Origin: Pseudomonas sp. BSw22131 | GTDB lineage: Bacteria > Pseudomonadota > Gammaproteobacteria > Pseudomonadales > Pseudomonadaceae | Length of the DNA: 64,000 nucleotides | Direction: 5' to 3' | NCBI RefSeq assembly: GCF_026810445.1 | Contig: NZ_CP113949.1 | Span: 3,286,001-3,350,000 of the forward strand | Part shown: one piece after another, positions 29,120 to 39,154 of the stretch | How the letters are laid out: every line of letters begins with the position of its first letter | How positions within the stretch are numbered: position 1 is the stretch's first letter | Program-made: the position numbers and the translations under genes | Notes under the pieces: model-generated | Databases searched by the model: none | What the model saw: the letters and a program-made list of their open reading frames with translations, nothing else | What the model was told of the DNA's origin: nothing

Positions 29120-30088
29120 ATGAAAAGAATACTGCTTGCTGTAGCGCTCTCTCTATCATCAATCCTAACCGCCCTCGCCGCCCCTCCTGCCACGTTCACC
29201 GAAGCTAAAATCGTCGCAAAACAGAAGGTCTATCTCGACCAGGCCAGTAGCTCAATGGGCGATCTCTACTGCGGCTGCAAGTGGACGTGGGTAGGTAAAT
29301 CCGGCGGTCGCATCGACGCTGGATCTTGCGGTCTTAAAGCGAGGAAACAAGAGAAGCGCGAGCAAAGAACTGAATGGGAACACATCGTTCCAGCCTGGAC
29401 ATTCGGACATCAGCGCCAATGCTGGCAGAACGGCGGTCGCGAACACTGCGTGAAAGATGACCCGGTATTTCAATCGATGGAGGCTGACCTATTCAACCTG
29501 TACCCGTCGGTAGGTGAGGTGAATGGCGATCGGAGCAATTTCAACTACGGGATGGCGTCTGGTATCGCTCCGCAGTACGGTCAATGCAAGACCAAGGTCG
29601 ATTTCGATCAGCGTGTCGCAGAACCGCGCAATGAAGTGAAGGGCCTGGTAGCGAGGACGACGTTCTACATGTTTGATCGCTACAACCTGAACATGTCGCG
29701 TCAGCAGCAACAGTTGTTGATGGCATGGGACAAACAGTTTCCAGTTACACCCTGGGAGCTTGAGCGAAACAAACGCATCACGGCGATCATGGGCCATGCA
29801 AACCCTTTCGTTACGGGCCAACGTTCCTGGGCATCGGGGTACAAGCCATCTGGCGACGGTGTTGTAAGCGCCCTCCCCCCACGCGCGGTGAAGACTTTGC
29901 CCGCCGAGCCTAAGGTGATCAGCTCAAGTTCCGCTGGAGCAATCGTCGGGAACAAAAACAGCCACATTTATCACCTACCAACAGGCTGTCCGAGCTACGC
30001 CAAAGTATCGTCCAAAAACCGAATTTCATTTGGCTCAGAATCTGAGGCGACCGCAGCGGGCTATCGAAAAGCGGGTAATTGCAGATAG
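29120..30088 (+). CDS. Secreted endonuclease I family DNase with extra C-terminal domain
   Basis: A 322-residue exported nuclease. It has a Sec signal peptide (KRILLAVALSLSSILTALA) and an EndA/Dns-type endonuclease I domain with the EWEHIVPAW catalytic motif, paired cysteines (YCGCKW, CGLK, CWQNGG) and LFNLYPSVGEVNGDRSNF. After a proline/serine linker it carries a ~45-residue C-terminal module (SHIYHLPTGCPSYAKVS to AGNCR) like the small Cys-containing domain on some bacterial secreted nucleases. It probably degrades extracellular DNA. A GTG two codons upstream (29114) is a possible start. Confidence 0.88.
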   Translation: MKRILLAVALSLSSILTALAAPPATFTEAKIVAKQKVYLDQASSSMGDLYCGCKWTWVGKSGGRIDAGSCGLKARKQEKREQRTEWEHIVPAWTFGHQRQCWQNGGREHCVKDDPVFQSMEADLFNLYPSVGEVNGDRSNFNYGMASGIAPQYGQCKTKVDFDQRVAEPRNEVKGLVARTTFYMFDRYNLNMSRQQQQLLMAWDKQFPVTPWELERNKRITAIMGHANPFVTGQRSWASGYKPSGDGVVSALPPRAVKTLPAEPKVISSSSAGAIVGNKNSHIYHLPTGCPSYAKVSSKNRISFGSESEATAAGYRKAGNCR

Positions 30089-30232
30089 GTTGCCAGCATT
30101 GCTGGACGTAACGAACCCATTTGCAACCCGCATGACGCTCGGACTTGATCGCGGCTATGTCGCTATCGATCAGATCCTCCGGATGCTAGCCTGCTAAGGA
30201 CTCATCGGCCCGCTGCGCTTGGCAAGCTTCAA

Positions 30233-32422
30233 TCAATTGAGCTTTGCGATCTCCTGCGCAGTTGAGACATAACGCTCAGTGAACTCCTGAGCCCTCATAG
30301 GACGACCATACAGGTAGCCTTGGCCCTCTTCGCATAAATAATGCCGCATCAGACTTTCCTGTTCGCGGGTTTCTATGCCTTCCGCAGTGACTTGAAGATT
30401 AAAGCCTGCAGCCAGCCTGACAACAGCCTCGATGATGACTTCATCTTTTTTGCTACGTTCGACGCCACTTACAAACGAACGGTCAATCTTCAGGCGTGTG
30501 ACCGGGTAGTCTTTCAGAAGGCTCAAAGACGCATAGCCTGTACCAAAATCATCGAACGCAATGCCTACACCCAACGAGCGAAGGTAGCGCAGGGGCTCCA
30601 TAATTCGCTGTTCGTTTCGCAAAATTATATTTTCTGTAATCTCCAGTTCGAGTGCGCTCGCCGGTAAAGAAAAGTCGTTAAGCGCACTTTCGACCGTTTC
30701 AGCAAAGTCGCGCGTACGAAACTGGGCTGCGAACAAATTGACGCCGATCCTGAAGCCGTCACAGCCAATATTTCGCCAATGAGCTGCCTGTTCACAGGCT
30801 GAGCGCAATATCCATTCGCCCACCGGTACCGCTAGAAGGCCTGCTTCCAGTACAGGTAAAAAAAACGCAGGAGACATGACACCCAATGTTGGATGGTTCC
30901 AGCGTATAAGTGCTTCGGCCCCGGTAATAGCGCCATCTGCAAGTCGTACCTGGGGCTGGTAATACAGTTCAAACTCTTTGTTCGCCCATGCCTGGCGCAT
31001 CGATGAGCTCAGAGCCCCTCTCTTTGATGCGGTGTGTCGATGTTCGGAGGTGAACATACGAACAAGGGATCGCCCGTCAGACTTGGCTTGATAGAGCGCC
31101 AAATCAGCGTTGCCTAGCATTTGCTCCCCATCGTAATCGGAGCCTGACCTCATCGACACGCCAATACTGGCTCCGATATAAATAGAATTATCTTCAAACT
31201 CTATAGGCTCCTCAATGAGTGCGATTAGCGCCAAACCAAGCTCAATCGCTGTGGGCTCATCTACAATCTCTGGCATGAAAACTACAAATTCGTCCCCACC
31301 CAGACGGGCCACCATATGACACATCGGTACGCGTTCGCGAAGACGATTTGACGTCACTCTGAGGACAAAATCACCAGCGGCGTGGCCTAACGTATCGTTA
31401 ACATCCTTGAAACCATCCAGGTCGATCAGAAGAATTGCCGCTGTTATTTGCGCGTCACAAGCCTCTTTAATCCGCTGCTTAAGTGTTGATCGATTAGCGA
31501 GGCCCGTCAGATGATCGTATTCAGCAGCGTGCTTCAGAAGTTTGTCAGCCGCCACACGTTCGGTGACGTCACGAATGATCGCCCCAAATTGAGGCTCCCC
31601 GGCTTCAGTCCATTGTGAGAGCGAGAGCTCGATGGGTATTTTATGGCCGTCACGATGCAGGGCCATCAGGTGGACGGATTTTCCGATGATGCGGGTTGGG
31701 CCGCCTGAGACTACCCTCGAAAAACCTGCATGATGCCTGGAGCGCATCTCTTGCGGAATAATGATGTCGAGAGTCTTTCCAACTGCGTCTTCGGAGCTAT
31801 GTCCGAAAATAAGCTCGGCCGAATTATTCCACGAGGTGATTTGATTTTTGCTGTTTGAGCAAATAATGGCATCGGGTGAAGTAGACGTGATATTCGTGAA
31901 CCGAGTGCGACTGTCTTCATTCTTGAGTTCGAGCCGCCGTAACTCCATTTTTTCGATAACGAAGACTGCCAAGTCCTGAAGAACAAGCTGGTCACGGTCT
32001 GAGAATGTCTCTCGGGGCTTATGGTCGATCAGGCATAAGCTACCCAGCACATGTCCCGTGGCCGTTATCAGTGGCGCCCCCGCGTAAAAGCGAATATGGG
32101 GAGCTCCGACAACCAAGGCGTTTGAACTAAACCTCTCATCCTTCGATGCATCAGGTATCAAAAAAACGTTACGACCCATGATCGCAAAATTACAAAATGA
32201 GACGTCACGACCCGTTTCGCACACATCGAGGCCAACACGTGCTTTGAAGAATTGTCGGTCGCGGTGTACTAAAGAAATCAGAACGATGGGTACATCAAAA
32301 ATCCGAGATGCCATTTGGACGATCTGATCATATTCGTGCTCAGGTGGCGTATCCATCAGCGCGAAAGCATTCAAAATCTGAATGCGCTCTTCATCATTAT
32401 CACTTACTGGGTAGGTACTCAT
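30233..32422 (-). CDS. GAF-PAS-GGDEF-EAL cyclic-di-GMP signalling protein
   Basis: A 729-residue soluble protein. A GAF domain (about 20-165; RDVSFCNFAI, GHVLGSLCLIDH) is followed by PAS (about 175-290; TSWNNSAELIFGHSSEDAVG), GGDEF (about 300-465) with an intact ARLGGDEFVVF active site, and EAL (about 480-725) with ITGAEALIRW, FDDFGTGYASL and AEGIET. Both catalytic motifs look intact, so it could make or degrade c-di-GMP; which activity dominates is not readable. There are no membrane segments, so the GAF/PAS input is cytoplasmic. Its ribosome site is weak. It lies among chemoreceptor genes and is transcribed alone. Confidence 0.9.
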   Translation of the reverse strand: MSTYPVSDNDEERIQILNAFALMDTPPEHEYDQIVQMASRIFDVPIVLISLVHRDRQFFKARVGLDVCETGRDVSFCNFAIMGRNVFLIPDASKDERFSSNALVVGAPHIRFYAGAPLITATGHVLGSLCLIDHKPRETFSDRDQLVLQDLAVFVIEKMELRRLELKNEDSRTRFTNITSTSPDAIICSNSKNQITSWNNSAELIFGHSSEDAVGKTLDIIIPQEMRSRHHAGFSRVVSGGPTRIIGKSVHLMALHRDGHKIPIELSLSQWTEAGEPQFGAIIRDVTERVAADKLLKHAAEYDHLTGLANRSTLKQRIKEACDAQITAAILLIDLDGFKDVNDTLGHAAGDFVLRVTSNRLRERVPMCHMVARLGGDEFVVFMPEIVDEPTAIELGLALIALIEEPIEFEDNSIYIGASIGVSMRSGSDYDGEQMLGNADLALYQAKSDGRSLVRMFTSEHRHTASKRGALSSSMRQAWANKEFELYYQPQVRLADGAITGAEALIRWNHPTLGVMSPAFFLPVLEAGLLAVPVGEWILRSACEQAAHWRNIGCDGFRIGVNLFAAQFRTRDFAETVESALNDFSLPASALELEITENIILRNEQRIMEPLRYLRSLGVGIAFDDFGTGYASLSLLKDYPVTRLKIDRSFVSGVERSKKDEVIIEAVVRLAAGFNLQVTAEGIETREQESLMRHYLCEEGQGYLYGRPMRAQEFTERYVSTAQEIAKLN

Positions 32423-33004
32423 TTGACGTAATCGCTTAAAGCTGACCGCACATAGAATGCGAAGCGATTGATATGGATCGTTGCTACTTCAGCACCGATG
32501 AAAATAAACTGCAAAAATATGCTCATATCATAAAAAAAAAGGAAAATTCTGTACATTTCAACACCTGTCGGCAACGTATTGGCAGCTGTTTCGAGCAGTT
32601 CATAAGCTGTATCGTCAAAAAAACGGATATCTGTAGAAATCTCTCAGCGAGCAGCATGCCAGGCATGAAGCGCACACCCACGCCAGGATTACCCAGACTG
32701 TTTTATTGCCCCGAATAAGCGATAGGGTTTTAACAACCTTGTCGGTAGCTGCGGCCTGCGAAACGGTGGAAAGATCCTCTGGGTAACCATCGCGCTGACA
32801 GAGATTAAGCAGAACTACCTCCGCTCTGCTATCTATGAAGCCAGGTCGACAAACCCGGCCTACCGCTTCCAAAGCAGTTTTTTCATCAACCTAATCGCGT
32901 CTGAGAGCAAGGTGTGGGAATGGCCTGATAAAGCCGCGAGGTTGCTAGCTCTGGCTCGGCTGGTGTGATTACGTAGAAAACCGAAAAATTGGCCGACGCT
33001 AACG
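32423..33004. other. Gene-free region
   Basis: About 580 bp, AT-rich near 32500-32560. Two short opposing open frames (around 32473-32718 and 32615-32872) have no ribosome site or recognisable similarity, and I do not call them. Confidence 0.35.
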
Positions 33005-34636
33005 CTAGAGCGCAAACCTTCCCACCAGTTTGCTCATGTCCACAGCAAGGCGTGAAAGCTCGGAACTCGCTGCGGCGGTCTGATTAGCCCCCGTTGCGCT
33101 CTGAATAGAAAGATCGCGAATACTCATCAGGTTGCCGTCGACTGAACGGGCGACCTGCGCCTGCTGCTCCGATGCGGTAGCAATCATCAGGTTCATTTCG
33201 TTGATTTCATTGATTGCTTTCGCGATCAGGGTCAGCGCGGCACCTGCTTCATGAGCGATGCTGAGGGTGCCATCGGCCTGCTCACAACTTTCACTCATGG
33301 CCTTGGTGGCCTGAGCAGTGCCCTTGAGTATATCGCCGATCATTTGTTCGATTTCCTGAGTCGAGGTCTGGGTGCGATGTGCCAGAGCCCTGACTTCATC
33401 GGCCACTACAGCAAAACCGCGTCCCTGCTCACCCGCCCGTGCAGCTTCGATTGCCGCATTTAATGCCAGGAGATTGGTTTGTTCGGCAATCGTGCGAATG
33501 ACTTCCAACACCTTGCTAATGTCCTTGGATTGAACTGCCAGACGCTCTACATCGACACTGGTGTTCTGCACCGTCTTGCTTAGTTTCTCGATGGCGCTGA
33601 CCGTGCTCGTTACCCGCGCCGCTCCTGTACGTGCTGATTGATCAGAGGCTTTAGCCGCATCCGACGCGCTAGCAGCGTTACGCGCCACTTCATCGACCGC
33701 AGCGGTCATTTGATTGACTGCGGTGGCTGCCTGATCGATTTCATTATTCTGGCGAAGTAAACCTTTACTGGACTCTTCGGTGACCGCATTCATTTCCTCG
33801 GCAGCGGACGCCAGTTGAGTGGAGGAATCCCCAATCAGCTTGATAGTATCGCGCAAATTGTTTTGCATGATTTGGGTAGAGCGCATCAGGTCGGAAAATT
33901 CGTCTTTGCCTGTAACGTTAATCACGCTGCGCAGATCACCTTTAGCGATTGTTTCGTTGATAAGCAACATGTCGCGCAAGGGTGTAACGATACTGTTGGT
34001 AAACAGTACGGCCAGAATCACAGTCGCCAGCAATGCAGCTGTGATTATAAAAACAATAAACGTCAAACCACTTTGATACGAATCCTCAGATTCTTTTCCG
34101 GAGATTGCCGCCTCATCAATGTTCAGTTGAACAAGTCCGCTCACGGCTTCGTCAAGAACAGGTGTAACAGGAGTCACATTGGAGCCTAGATAAGCCAGCG
34201 CTTTAGTCGGCTCGTTTCGCCGCATAAGTGAGCTCACTTCGTCAAATGCAACCAGCATGTTTTCAGTGTTGTCAGACATGACCTTGAACAATTGCACTTC
34301 TTTTGGATTCGCATCTTCGCCTGAAACAAAAGGGCCATAGAGCTTGATTTGCTTTTTTAATTCCTCGCCAAGCGCGGCTATCGTACTGATCGACGTGGCA
34401 ATGTCTTGCGAATCGGTCTTGAACAGCAGTCGGCGGACTTCCAGCCTCAGGCGCAGCATCGCGGAATTAATTCGGTCGGCAACCACCACGCTGGCGAATG
34501 CATCGTCTTGAAGAGCTCTGGCAGTCTCGCGGACTTCCCCCATTTTCCAAACGGAAATACCACCCAGGGCAACCAATAACAAGGCGATAAACATAAAGCT
34601 GAGTGCTGCGCGTACTGATACTTTAAGGTTTCTCAT
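33005..34636 (-). CDS. Methyl-accepting chemotaxis protein (four-helix-bundle sensor type)
   Basis: A 543-residue Tar-like chemoreceptor. Membrane helix 1 ([20 protein letters not shown]) precedes a ~150-residue periplasmic helical bundle. Membrane helix 2 ([20 protein letters not shown]) leads to HAMP and a signalling hairpin with [20 protein letters not shown]. The C-terminus ([10 protein letters not shown]) lacks a CheR pentapeptide. The ATG at 34636 begins [13 protein letters not shown]; the upstream in-frame extension overlaps the rulB fragment region and is rejected. Ligand unknown. It is arranged like the gene at 35613: an orphan rulB 3' end lies just upstream on the same strand. Confidence 0.87.
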   Translation of the reverse strand: MRNLKVSVRAALSFMFIALLLVALGGISVWKMGEVRETARALQDDAFASVVVADRINSAMLRLRLEVRRLLFKTDSQDIATSISTIAALGEELKKQIKLYGPFVSGEDANPKEVQLFKVMSDNTENMLVAFDEVSSLMRRNEPTKALAYLGSNVTPVTPVLDEAVSGLVQLNIDEAAISGKESEDSYQSGLTFIVFIITAALLATVILAVLFTNSIVTPLRDMLLINETIAKGDLRSVINVTGKDEFSDLMRSTQIMQNNLRDTIKLIGDSSTQLASAAEEMNAVTEESSKGLLRQNNEIDQAATAVNQMTAAVDEVARNAASASDAAKASDQSARTGAARVTSTVSAIEKLSKTVQNTSVDVERLAVQSKDISKVLEVIRTIAEQTNLLALNAAIEAARAGEQGRGFAVVADEVRALAHRTQTSTQEIEQMIGDILKGTAQATKAMSESCEQADGTLSIAHEAGAALTLIAKAINEINEMNLMIATASEQQAQVARSVDGNLMSIRDLSIQSATGANQTAAASSELSRLAVDMSKLVGRFAL

Positions 34637-34749
34637 CGCAACAAATTCCTGGCGTTGATCGATTTTTTGCTCGCTTAGGAATTGTCGGCAAACTAAAGCA
34701 AAGCTTGAGTGAAGTAGCCCCCCACCCACGGCGTTCTGCCGAACCCAAA

Positions 34750-34963
34750 CTACTTGGGTTTCACTGTCCAGAGCTGATCCACCTTCGTGGTATCGCTCTG
34801 CCTCATGAAGTCGTGGCGCATTGAGCATTTCGGGTTGTTGGGAACGCTACCTGAGCGCAGCGAGCCCCGCCCCCATCGACCGTTGATCTCGTCCAGCACG
34901 CCCATGACCTTGCCCGATGCGCCTGGTTGCAATACCGCGACAAGGTCATCGGTGGACTCTCCT
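34750..34963 (-). pseudogene. rulB: 3' fragment of rulB/umuC-type DNA polymerase V subunit
   Basis: The minus strand reads STDDLVAVLQPGASGKVMGV, then [19 protein letters not shown] and the C-terminal [15 protein letters not shown]. This is the extreme C-terminus of RulB/UmuC Y-family polymerases, including the GRGT/S-L and TTKVDQLW signatures. Only the last ~70 residues remain and the catalytic palm is absent, so it is a relic. It ends 114 bp before the chemoreceptor start. A second, differently truncated copy lies at 37619-37745. Confidence 0.8.
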
Positions 34964-35612
34964 GGCTGACAGATCCATCAGGAGACCGGCGTGCCGGAGC
35001 TCCATCAGGATTCACGACCTCAAAGCATTCGTTGGGTAGTTGCCTTCGCGCCATGGGTGTCACCGAAGAGGACCGCAAGACTCAATTCGGCCAAAAGAAC
35101 GGCAGCATTGCTACCGTGGGTGCAGGAATACTTACGGGATTGCTGGTCATGGCAATCGCTAATACCATTGGACGTTGAGGTTACCGTTACACCTGCATAC
35201 AGGATGGATTGCCATAGTAGCGGCTACTGGGTGCTTCGCTTGGTATCCGTTGCACGGTATCTTCGCAATGAGCACAGTCCCTATTTCTGTCGCGTTTGCT
35301 ACGGGAATGTGCTCGGTTATTTTGTGGTAACCGGAAGCGACTTCAGACTCATCTGTTTGAGTGCTTTGAGGATGTAGTGGCGAGAACGCTGAATCAGCGA
35401 GTGGTGAAATTGAAAGATATTATCAACAGCAGGTTCGCACCTAAATCCTAACCCACGGCCTTACTCTCCAGCATTAACCCTGATGTGTTGACCTGAGGAT
35501 GCCTGATGTGAAACATCTGGCGTTCTGTGTTTGGGAAGACCGTAACGCTGTCGCTAACGCCAAGCGTGGATCGCACCTTACGGTATTAATGGTGGCTAAT
35601 GACCTCGTCTGA
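34964..35612. other. Gene-poor region upstream of rulB fragment
   Basis: About 650 bp. A plus-strand frame to 35178 ends with a possible membrane helix (IATVGAGILTGLLVMAIANT) after TEEDRKTQFGQK. It could be the tail of a small membrane protein, but it has no ribosome site and no family I recognise. Nothing else is seen. Confidence 0.35.
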
Positions 35613-37253
35613 TCAGATTTTGAATCGGCTAATCAGCACGCCAAATGACGTCGCCAATCTCGACAACTCTAAACTCGAGGTATTAGTTTGATGTGCCCCC
35701 GTTGCCGTTTGTACGGACAGGTCCTGAATATTGACCAGATTACGGTCAACCTCTCGTGCAACTTGAGCCTGCTCTTCAGCAGCGCTCGCGATCACCAGGT
35801 TCTTTTCGTTGATGATTGAAACGCCATCGGTGATGCGGTCAAGGGCCTGGCCGGCCTCAATGGACTGCGCCCGCGTATCGGCCGCCAACGCTTTACTTTT
35901 ATTCATCGCGAGAACGGCCTCTTCAGCGCCCAAACGTACCTGTTGCATCATCGACTCGATGTCCGCCGTGGACGCTTGGGTTCTATGGGCAAGCGCACGG
36001 ACCTCATCAGCTACAACTGCGAAACCCCGACCTTGCTCCCCTGCCCGTGCTGCTTCGATAGCTGCGTTCAAAGCAAGTAGATTGGTCTGCTCCGCGATGG
36101 CCCTGATTACTTCAAGCACCTTTGTAATCTCTTTAACGCGAGTTGCCAGAACTTCAACTTTGCCGGTTGAGTTCTCAATTTCGTCCGCCATTGCAGCCAC
36201 AGAATTAACAGCGCTACGGACTTGATCACGCCCTTCTAAAGCATTTCGACTAGTTTGCTCAGAAGCTTCAGAAGCGCCTGTCGCATTTCGGGCAACCTCT
36301 TCGACTGCGGCGGTCATTTCATTCACTGCTGTTGCCGCTTGCTGAATCTCATCATTCTGCCGCGTCAGGCCACGTGAGCTTTCTTCCGTGACTGCATTCA
36401 GCTCTTCAGATGCCGAGGCAAGTTGGTCAGCAGCACCGCCAATCTCTCTTACTGTGACGCGAAGATTCTTCTGCATTTTATCCAATGCACTCAGCAAGGC
36501 ACCGACCTCGTCACGCCCGCTGATTTCAATGCTTTTAGAAAGGTCACCATCAGCCACTTCCTCTGCGCTGCGTACCGCGATGTAAAGCGGACGCGTGATT
36601 GAGCGGGTAATGATCATTCCCAAAGCGACGGCAGCGAGGAAGGCTGTCAGTACCCCGATGCCCAATGCCCAGTAAGCACTCGCAGTAGCGACCTGTGCTG
36701 CTACTGCAGACTCACCGCTTTGGCGATAGTTGGACGCAACCACGGCTTCAAGCGCATCAACATTGGCCTTGAAAGCAGGCGAAACTCGCTCCCGGAATAG
36801 TTGGGTAGCTCCATCAAGGTCGCCCGACGCTGCCAAAGCGATAACTTTGCTCGCGCCCTGAGTATAGGCTGGCCAAGTTTTTTCGAATTGGTCCCCCGCC
36901 ACACGCTCATCATCATGCAGAGGTGTTTGGCGATAGTCTTTGAATAGCCGCTCAACCTCCTTCTGATTATCAGACATTGATTGCACTGCCGCGTCAAATG
37001 CCGCCTGGTCTCCCTTAGAATACTTGATTAACAGGGCAGCATGCAGAGCTCTCGAATACGCAAAAGCCTTTCCGCGGGCATTGGCAGTGTTGTAAACAGA
37101 AACAAGGTTATTGCTAACGATTCCGTTTATTTTTTTATCGAGTGTTGTTACACCCGAATATCCTACGATCCCCACTCCCAGCGTGATGATGGCGCACGCG
37201 ATAAACGCAGACATCAATCGTGTAGAAAGCTGGATGTTACGTAATATCTCCAT
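35613..37253 (-). CDS. Methyl-accepting chemotaxis protein (four-helix-bundle sensor type)
   Basis: A 546-residue chemoreceptor. Membrane helix 1 is at about residues 12-32 ([20 protein letters not shown]), followed by a ~155-residue helical periplasmic domain of the 4HB type. Membrane helix 2 ([20 protein letters not shown]) is followed by HAMP ([20 protein letters not shown]) and the conserved signalling hairpin. CCTGGAG precedes the ATG at 37253. The signalling half closely resembles the receptor at 33005 ([19 protein letters not shown] versus [19 protein letters not shown]), while the sensor halves differ. An orphan rulB fragment lies ~370 bp upstream. Confidence 0.87.
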   Translation of the reverse strand: MEILRNIQLSTRLMSAFIACAIITLGVGIVGYSGVTTLDKKINGIVSNNLVSVYNTANARGKAFAYSRALHAALLIKYSKGDQAAFDAAVQSMSDNQKEVERLFKDYRQTPLHDDERVAGDQFEKTWPAYTQGASKVIALAASGDLDGATQLFRERVSPAFKANVDALEAVVASNYRQSGESAVAAQVATASAYWALGIGVLTAFLAAVALGMIITRSITRPLYIAVRSAEEVADGDLSKSIEISGRDEVGALLSALDKMQKNLRVTVREIGGAADQLASASEELNAVTEESSRGLTRQNDEIQQAATAVNEMTAAVEEVARNATGASEASEQTSRNALEGRDQVRSAVNSVAAMADEIENSTGKVEVLATRVKEITKVLEVIRAIAEQTNLLALNAAIEAARAGEQGRGFAVVADEVRALAHRTQASTADIESMMQQVRLGAEEAVLAMNKSKALAADTRAQSIEAGQALDRITDGVSIINEKNLVIASAAEEQAQVAREVDRNLVNIQDLSVQTATGAHQTNTSSLELSRLATSFGVLISRFKI

Positions 37254-37618
37254 AGAATACTCCAGGAATTTTTATTTAGCTGAGCCACAGAAGTCAGGCC
37301 TTCACTGTATCGGGAGGTGTCTCCGTTTACTTGAGGGATTTATTTTTAAAAACAGTAACTTAAATAGGCAGCTAACAATAATCACTGCAATGTAATCCCT
37401 TTGAATTGAGTTACCAATCAAATGGATATGGTTACTCTTTGGATTAGCGGCCAAGAATGGCGGATAGCAATCCTATCAATAAACTCTATTCCACATCCCT
37501 TTTACAAAATAACGACATAAAGATCACTGTCTTATAGTTTTCGAGCCTCCCGAATAATATAGCTTCCTTAGTATTTAATAGATCTGACAGTTATCCGCGT
37601 TGTGGGGACGACGGTTAA

Positions 37619-37745
37619 CGCCCATTCCGGGTTACTGGGAACGCTGCCAGAGCGCAGAGTGCCTCGCCCCCATCGACCGTTGATTTCGTCCAACACGCCC
37701 ATGAACTTGTCCGCTGCGCCTGGCTGCGATACTGCTTCGAGTTGA
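37619..37745 (-). pseudogene. rulB: Second rulB/umuC 3' fragment
   Basis: Reads QLEAVSQPGAADKFMGVL then DEINGRWGRGTLRSGSVPS and NPEWA, the same segment as the copy at 34750-34963 (about 40 aligned residues, nearly identical in the core). Here the final TTKVDQLW tail is lost, and unrelated sequence begins after NPEWA. It is truncated at both ends. Confidence 0.75.
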
Positions 37746-37955
37746 CCGCTCGGCTGGCTGAGAGTTAGGGCGCCAATTTGCCTTCGAATACGCAAAAAAA
37801 TTTGTTCAGCAAACAGACAGGATTTTCCGTTGCGACAAAATATTGCTGGGTTAGGTTGAAATGCCGGCCAGCTAGCGTGTCGCGTCAATGCTCATAGCAG
37901 CGATGCGGCATGAAATTGTCCGGACATGCTTTAACCCTTTACCAGGAGAGCAACA

Positions 37956-38135
37956 ATGAAAATTGTAACCAGCGTCACTGCTTTAAGCGTTGCATTCGCA
38001 GCCTGCTCGTCTGTTTCCGCGTCTCAAATTCAAGCCCCAGCAGGGCAGCAACCCAGCAGTCACGTAATCAACGTTTCACCACCTCTGCTGCAATTGGCAG
38101 GGAATGGTGGTGGCGATGGCGGCGGACGCGATTGA
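37956..38135 (+). CDS. 59-residue secreted glycine-rich-tail protein
   Basis: A small gene encoding a Sec-type signal (KIVTSVTALSVAFAACSSVSA; a lipobox-like FAAC is present, so it could be a lipoprotein), a short polar stretch, and the tail LAGNGGGDGGGRD. CCAGGAGAG provides a strong ribosome site. It is followed after 32 bp by another secreted glycine-rich protein, so the two probably form one transcript. No family recognised; small exported glycine-rich pairs can be matrix, toxin or peptide-precursor proteins, but nothing here decides. Confidence 0.6.
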   Translation: MKIVTSVTALSVAFAACSSVSASQIQAPAGQQPSSHVINVSPPLLQLAGNGGGDGGGRD

Positions 38136-38167
38136 AACCTGATCTTTAACCTTCGAGGAGTTAACCC

Positions 38168-38521
38168 ATGAAGAAGCTGATCATCTTTCCGCTATGCAGC
38201 GTGTTTGCGGTCTTACTGACACCTTCGCATTTCGCAATGGCCTTTGAGCGCCCAACCACCCAAACAACACTCTTAGTAACAACCATGGCCGCCAATGATA
38301 CGCCCACGGACATACGTTCAGGCTCCGGAGGGAACCGCGGCAACGGTGGACATGGTGGTGCCGGCGGTGCTGGAGGGAGTGGAACTCTACCCGGAAAAGG
38401 AGGCTCTGGCGGCAAGGGTGGCGCAGCGGGCCCTGGCGGTACGCCAGGCGCCGATGGCGCTCCAGGTGCGGACGGTGCTCGCGTCCCTAGCGACCCGCCT
38501 GACAAAAAATCCAGCACCTGA
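38168..38521 (+). CDS. Secreted glycine-rich protein with collagen-like triplets
   Basis: A 117-residue exported protein with a signal peptide (KKLIIFPLCSVFAVLLTPS to about FAMA) and a ~30-residue spacer. A long glycine-rich region follows from about residue 50 (GSGGNRGNGGHGGAGGAGGS), passing into five G-X-Y triplets (GTP GAD GAP GAD GAR) and a charged tail (DPPDKKSST). CTTCGAGGAG precedes the ATG. It pairs with the 59-residue gene upstream and is followed by a hairpin. It probably acts outside the inner membrane. Function unknown. Confidence 0.65.
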   Translation: MKKLIIFPLCSVFAVLLTPSHFAMAFERPTTQTTLLVTTMAANDTPTDIRSGSGGNRGNGGHGGAGGAGGSGTLPGKGGSGGKGGAAGPGGTPGADGAPGADGARVPSDPPDKKSST

Positions 38522-38533
38522 ATGCTCGAAATA

Positions 38534-38564
38534 GTTGGAACAGAGGGAGCAGCTCTCTTCCAAC
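38534..38564 (+). terminator. Hairpin after the glycine-rich gene pair
   Basis: GTTGGAA / TTCCAAC arms with an inner AGAG/CTCT pairing, 12 bp after the stop codon. Only a weak T-rich tail follows, so termination is plausible rather than certain. Confidence 0.5.
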
Positions 38565-38592
38565 TTATTTGTGATTGAACTGAGTTGGTTTT

Positions 38593-38703
38593 ATGCGCAA
38601 TCTATCTGTTGTGTGTTCGATAGTCCTTACAGGGCTTATGAGCTCAGGAGCTGAGTTAGCACTTTGGCAATGCGTAGCGCCACGGGTACGCGACGCGGAC
38701 TGA
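38593..38703 (+). pseudogene. Possible truncated small secreted protein
   Basis: A 36-residue frame starts with a signal-peptide-like segment (RNLSVVCSIVLTGLMSSGAE) and stops after WQCVAPRVRDAD, inside the integrase remnant, which is read in another frame. It may be a third member of the small secreted group cut by recombination. Its ribosome site is weak. Confidence 0.25.
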
Positions 38704-38848
38704 CGAGCAGATGCCAAGCTTCCACGAGGTCCGGGCATTGTCACTGCACCTTTACAAGAGGGACGGAAAAGATGGTCAGAAGATCGCTGGGCACGCAACC
38801 GAGAAAATGACACGTAACTACCCGCGAGACCACATAGAAATCGTCTGA
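38678..38848 (+). pseudogene. Tyrosine integrase C-terminal remnant
   Basis: Without a start codon, the plus strand reads the catalytic tail of a phage-type tyrosine recombinase. It shows MPSFHEVRALSLHLYK (the H-x-x-R box), QKIAGHATEKMTRNY (the GH box and the nucleophilic Tyr) and a terminal RDHIEIV. About 45 residues are recognisable and an in-frame stop lies upstream. It ends 67 bp before the 88-bp att-like repeat, the usual position of an integrase relative to its attachment site. Confidence 0.8.
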
Positions 38849-38915
38849 TGCGCTACCGGACCTGAATATCAGCGAAATCATCGGATAGTTTTGCACCAGC
38901 TTTGCGCATCTATTG

Positions 38916-39003
38916 CGCAGGCACAAAAAAGCCGGTTGAGATAACCGGCTTAACTGTCTGATGTTACTCAGGAATAAATGGTCGGGACGGAGTGATTCGA
39001 ACA
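38916..39003. repeat. Island left end: direct repeat with partial tRNA-Pro 3' end
   Basis: These 88 bp match 55121-55208 at 87 positions, the one difference being G/A at 38921. The repeat holds the tRNA terminator hairpin and the last 25 bp of tRNA-Pro (38979-39003), where identity stops abruptly. This is the expected signature of site-specific integration at a tRNA 3' end. Confidence 0.88.
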
Positions 39004-39154
39004 TATTTACGACGAGCAGATCAGCCCGCCGATGCAGCAGATCATCGTGGTTAGGGCGCTGAGCGTCGGGCCAAAGATTGCAGCAAACCAAATCGATTAA
39101 AACCAGCATCATTGCCGAGGCGGCATGCGGATCCACCCTTCGGCGATGTTAAAG

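Noticed and set aside
38741..39136. 131-codon minus-strand frame across the left att repeat
   Set aside because: It reads through the repeat and the complement of the integrase remnant; the same shadow appears at 55021-55284.
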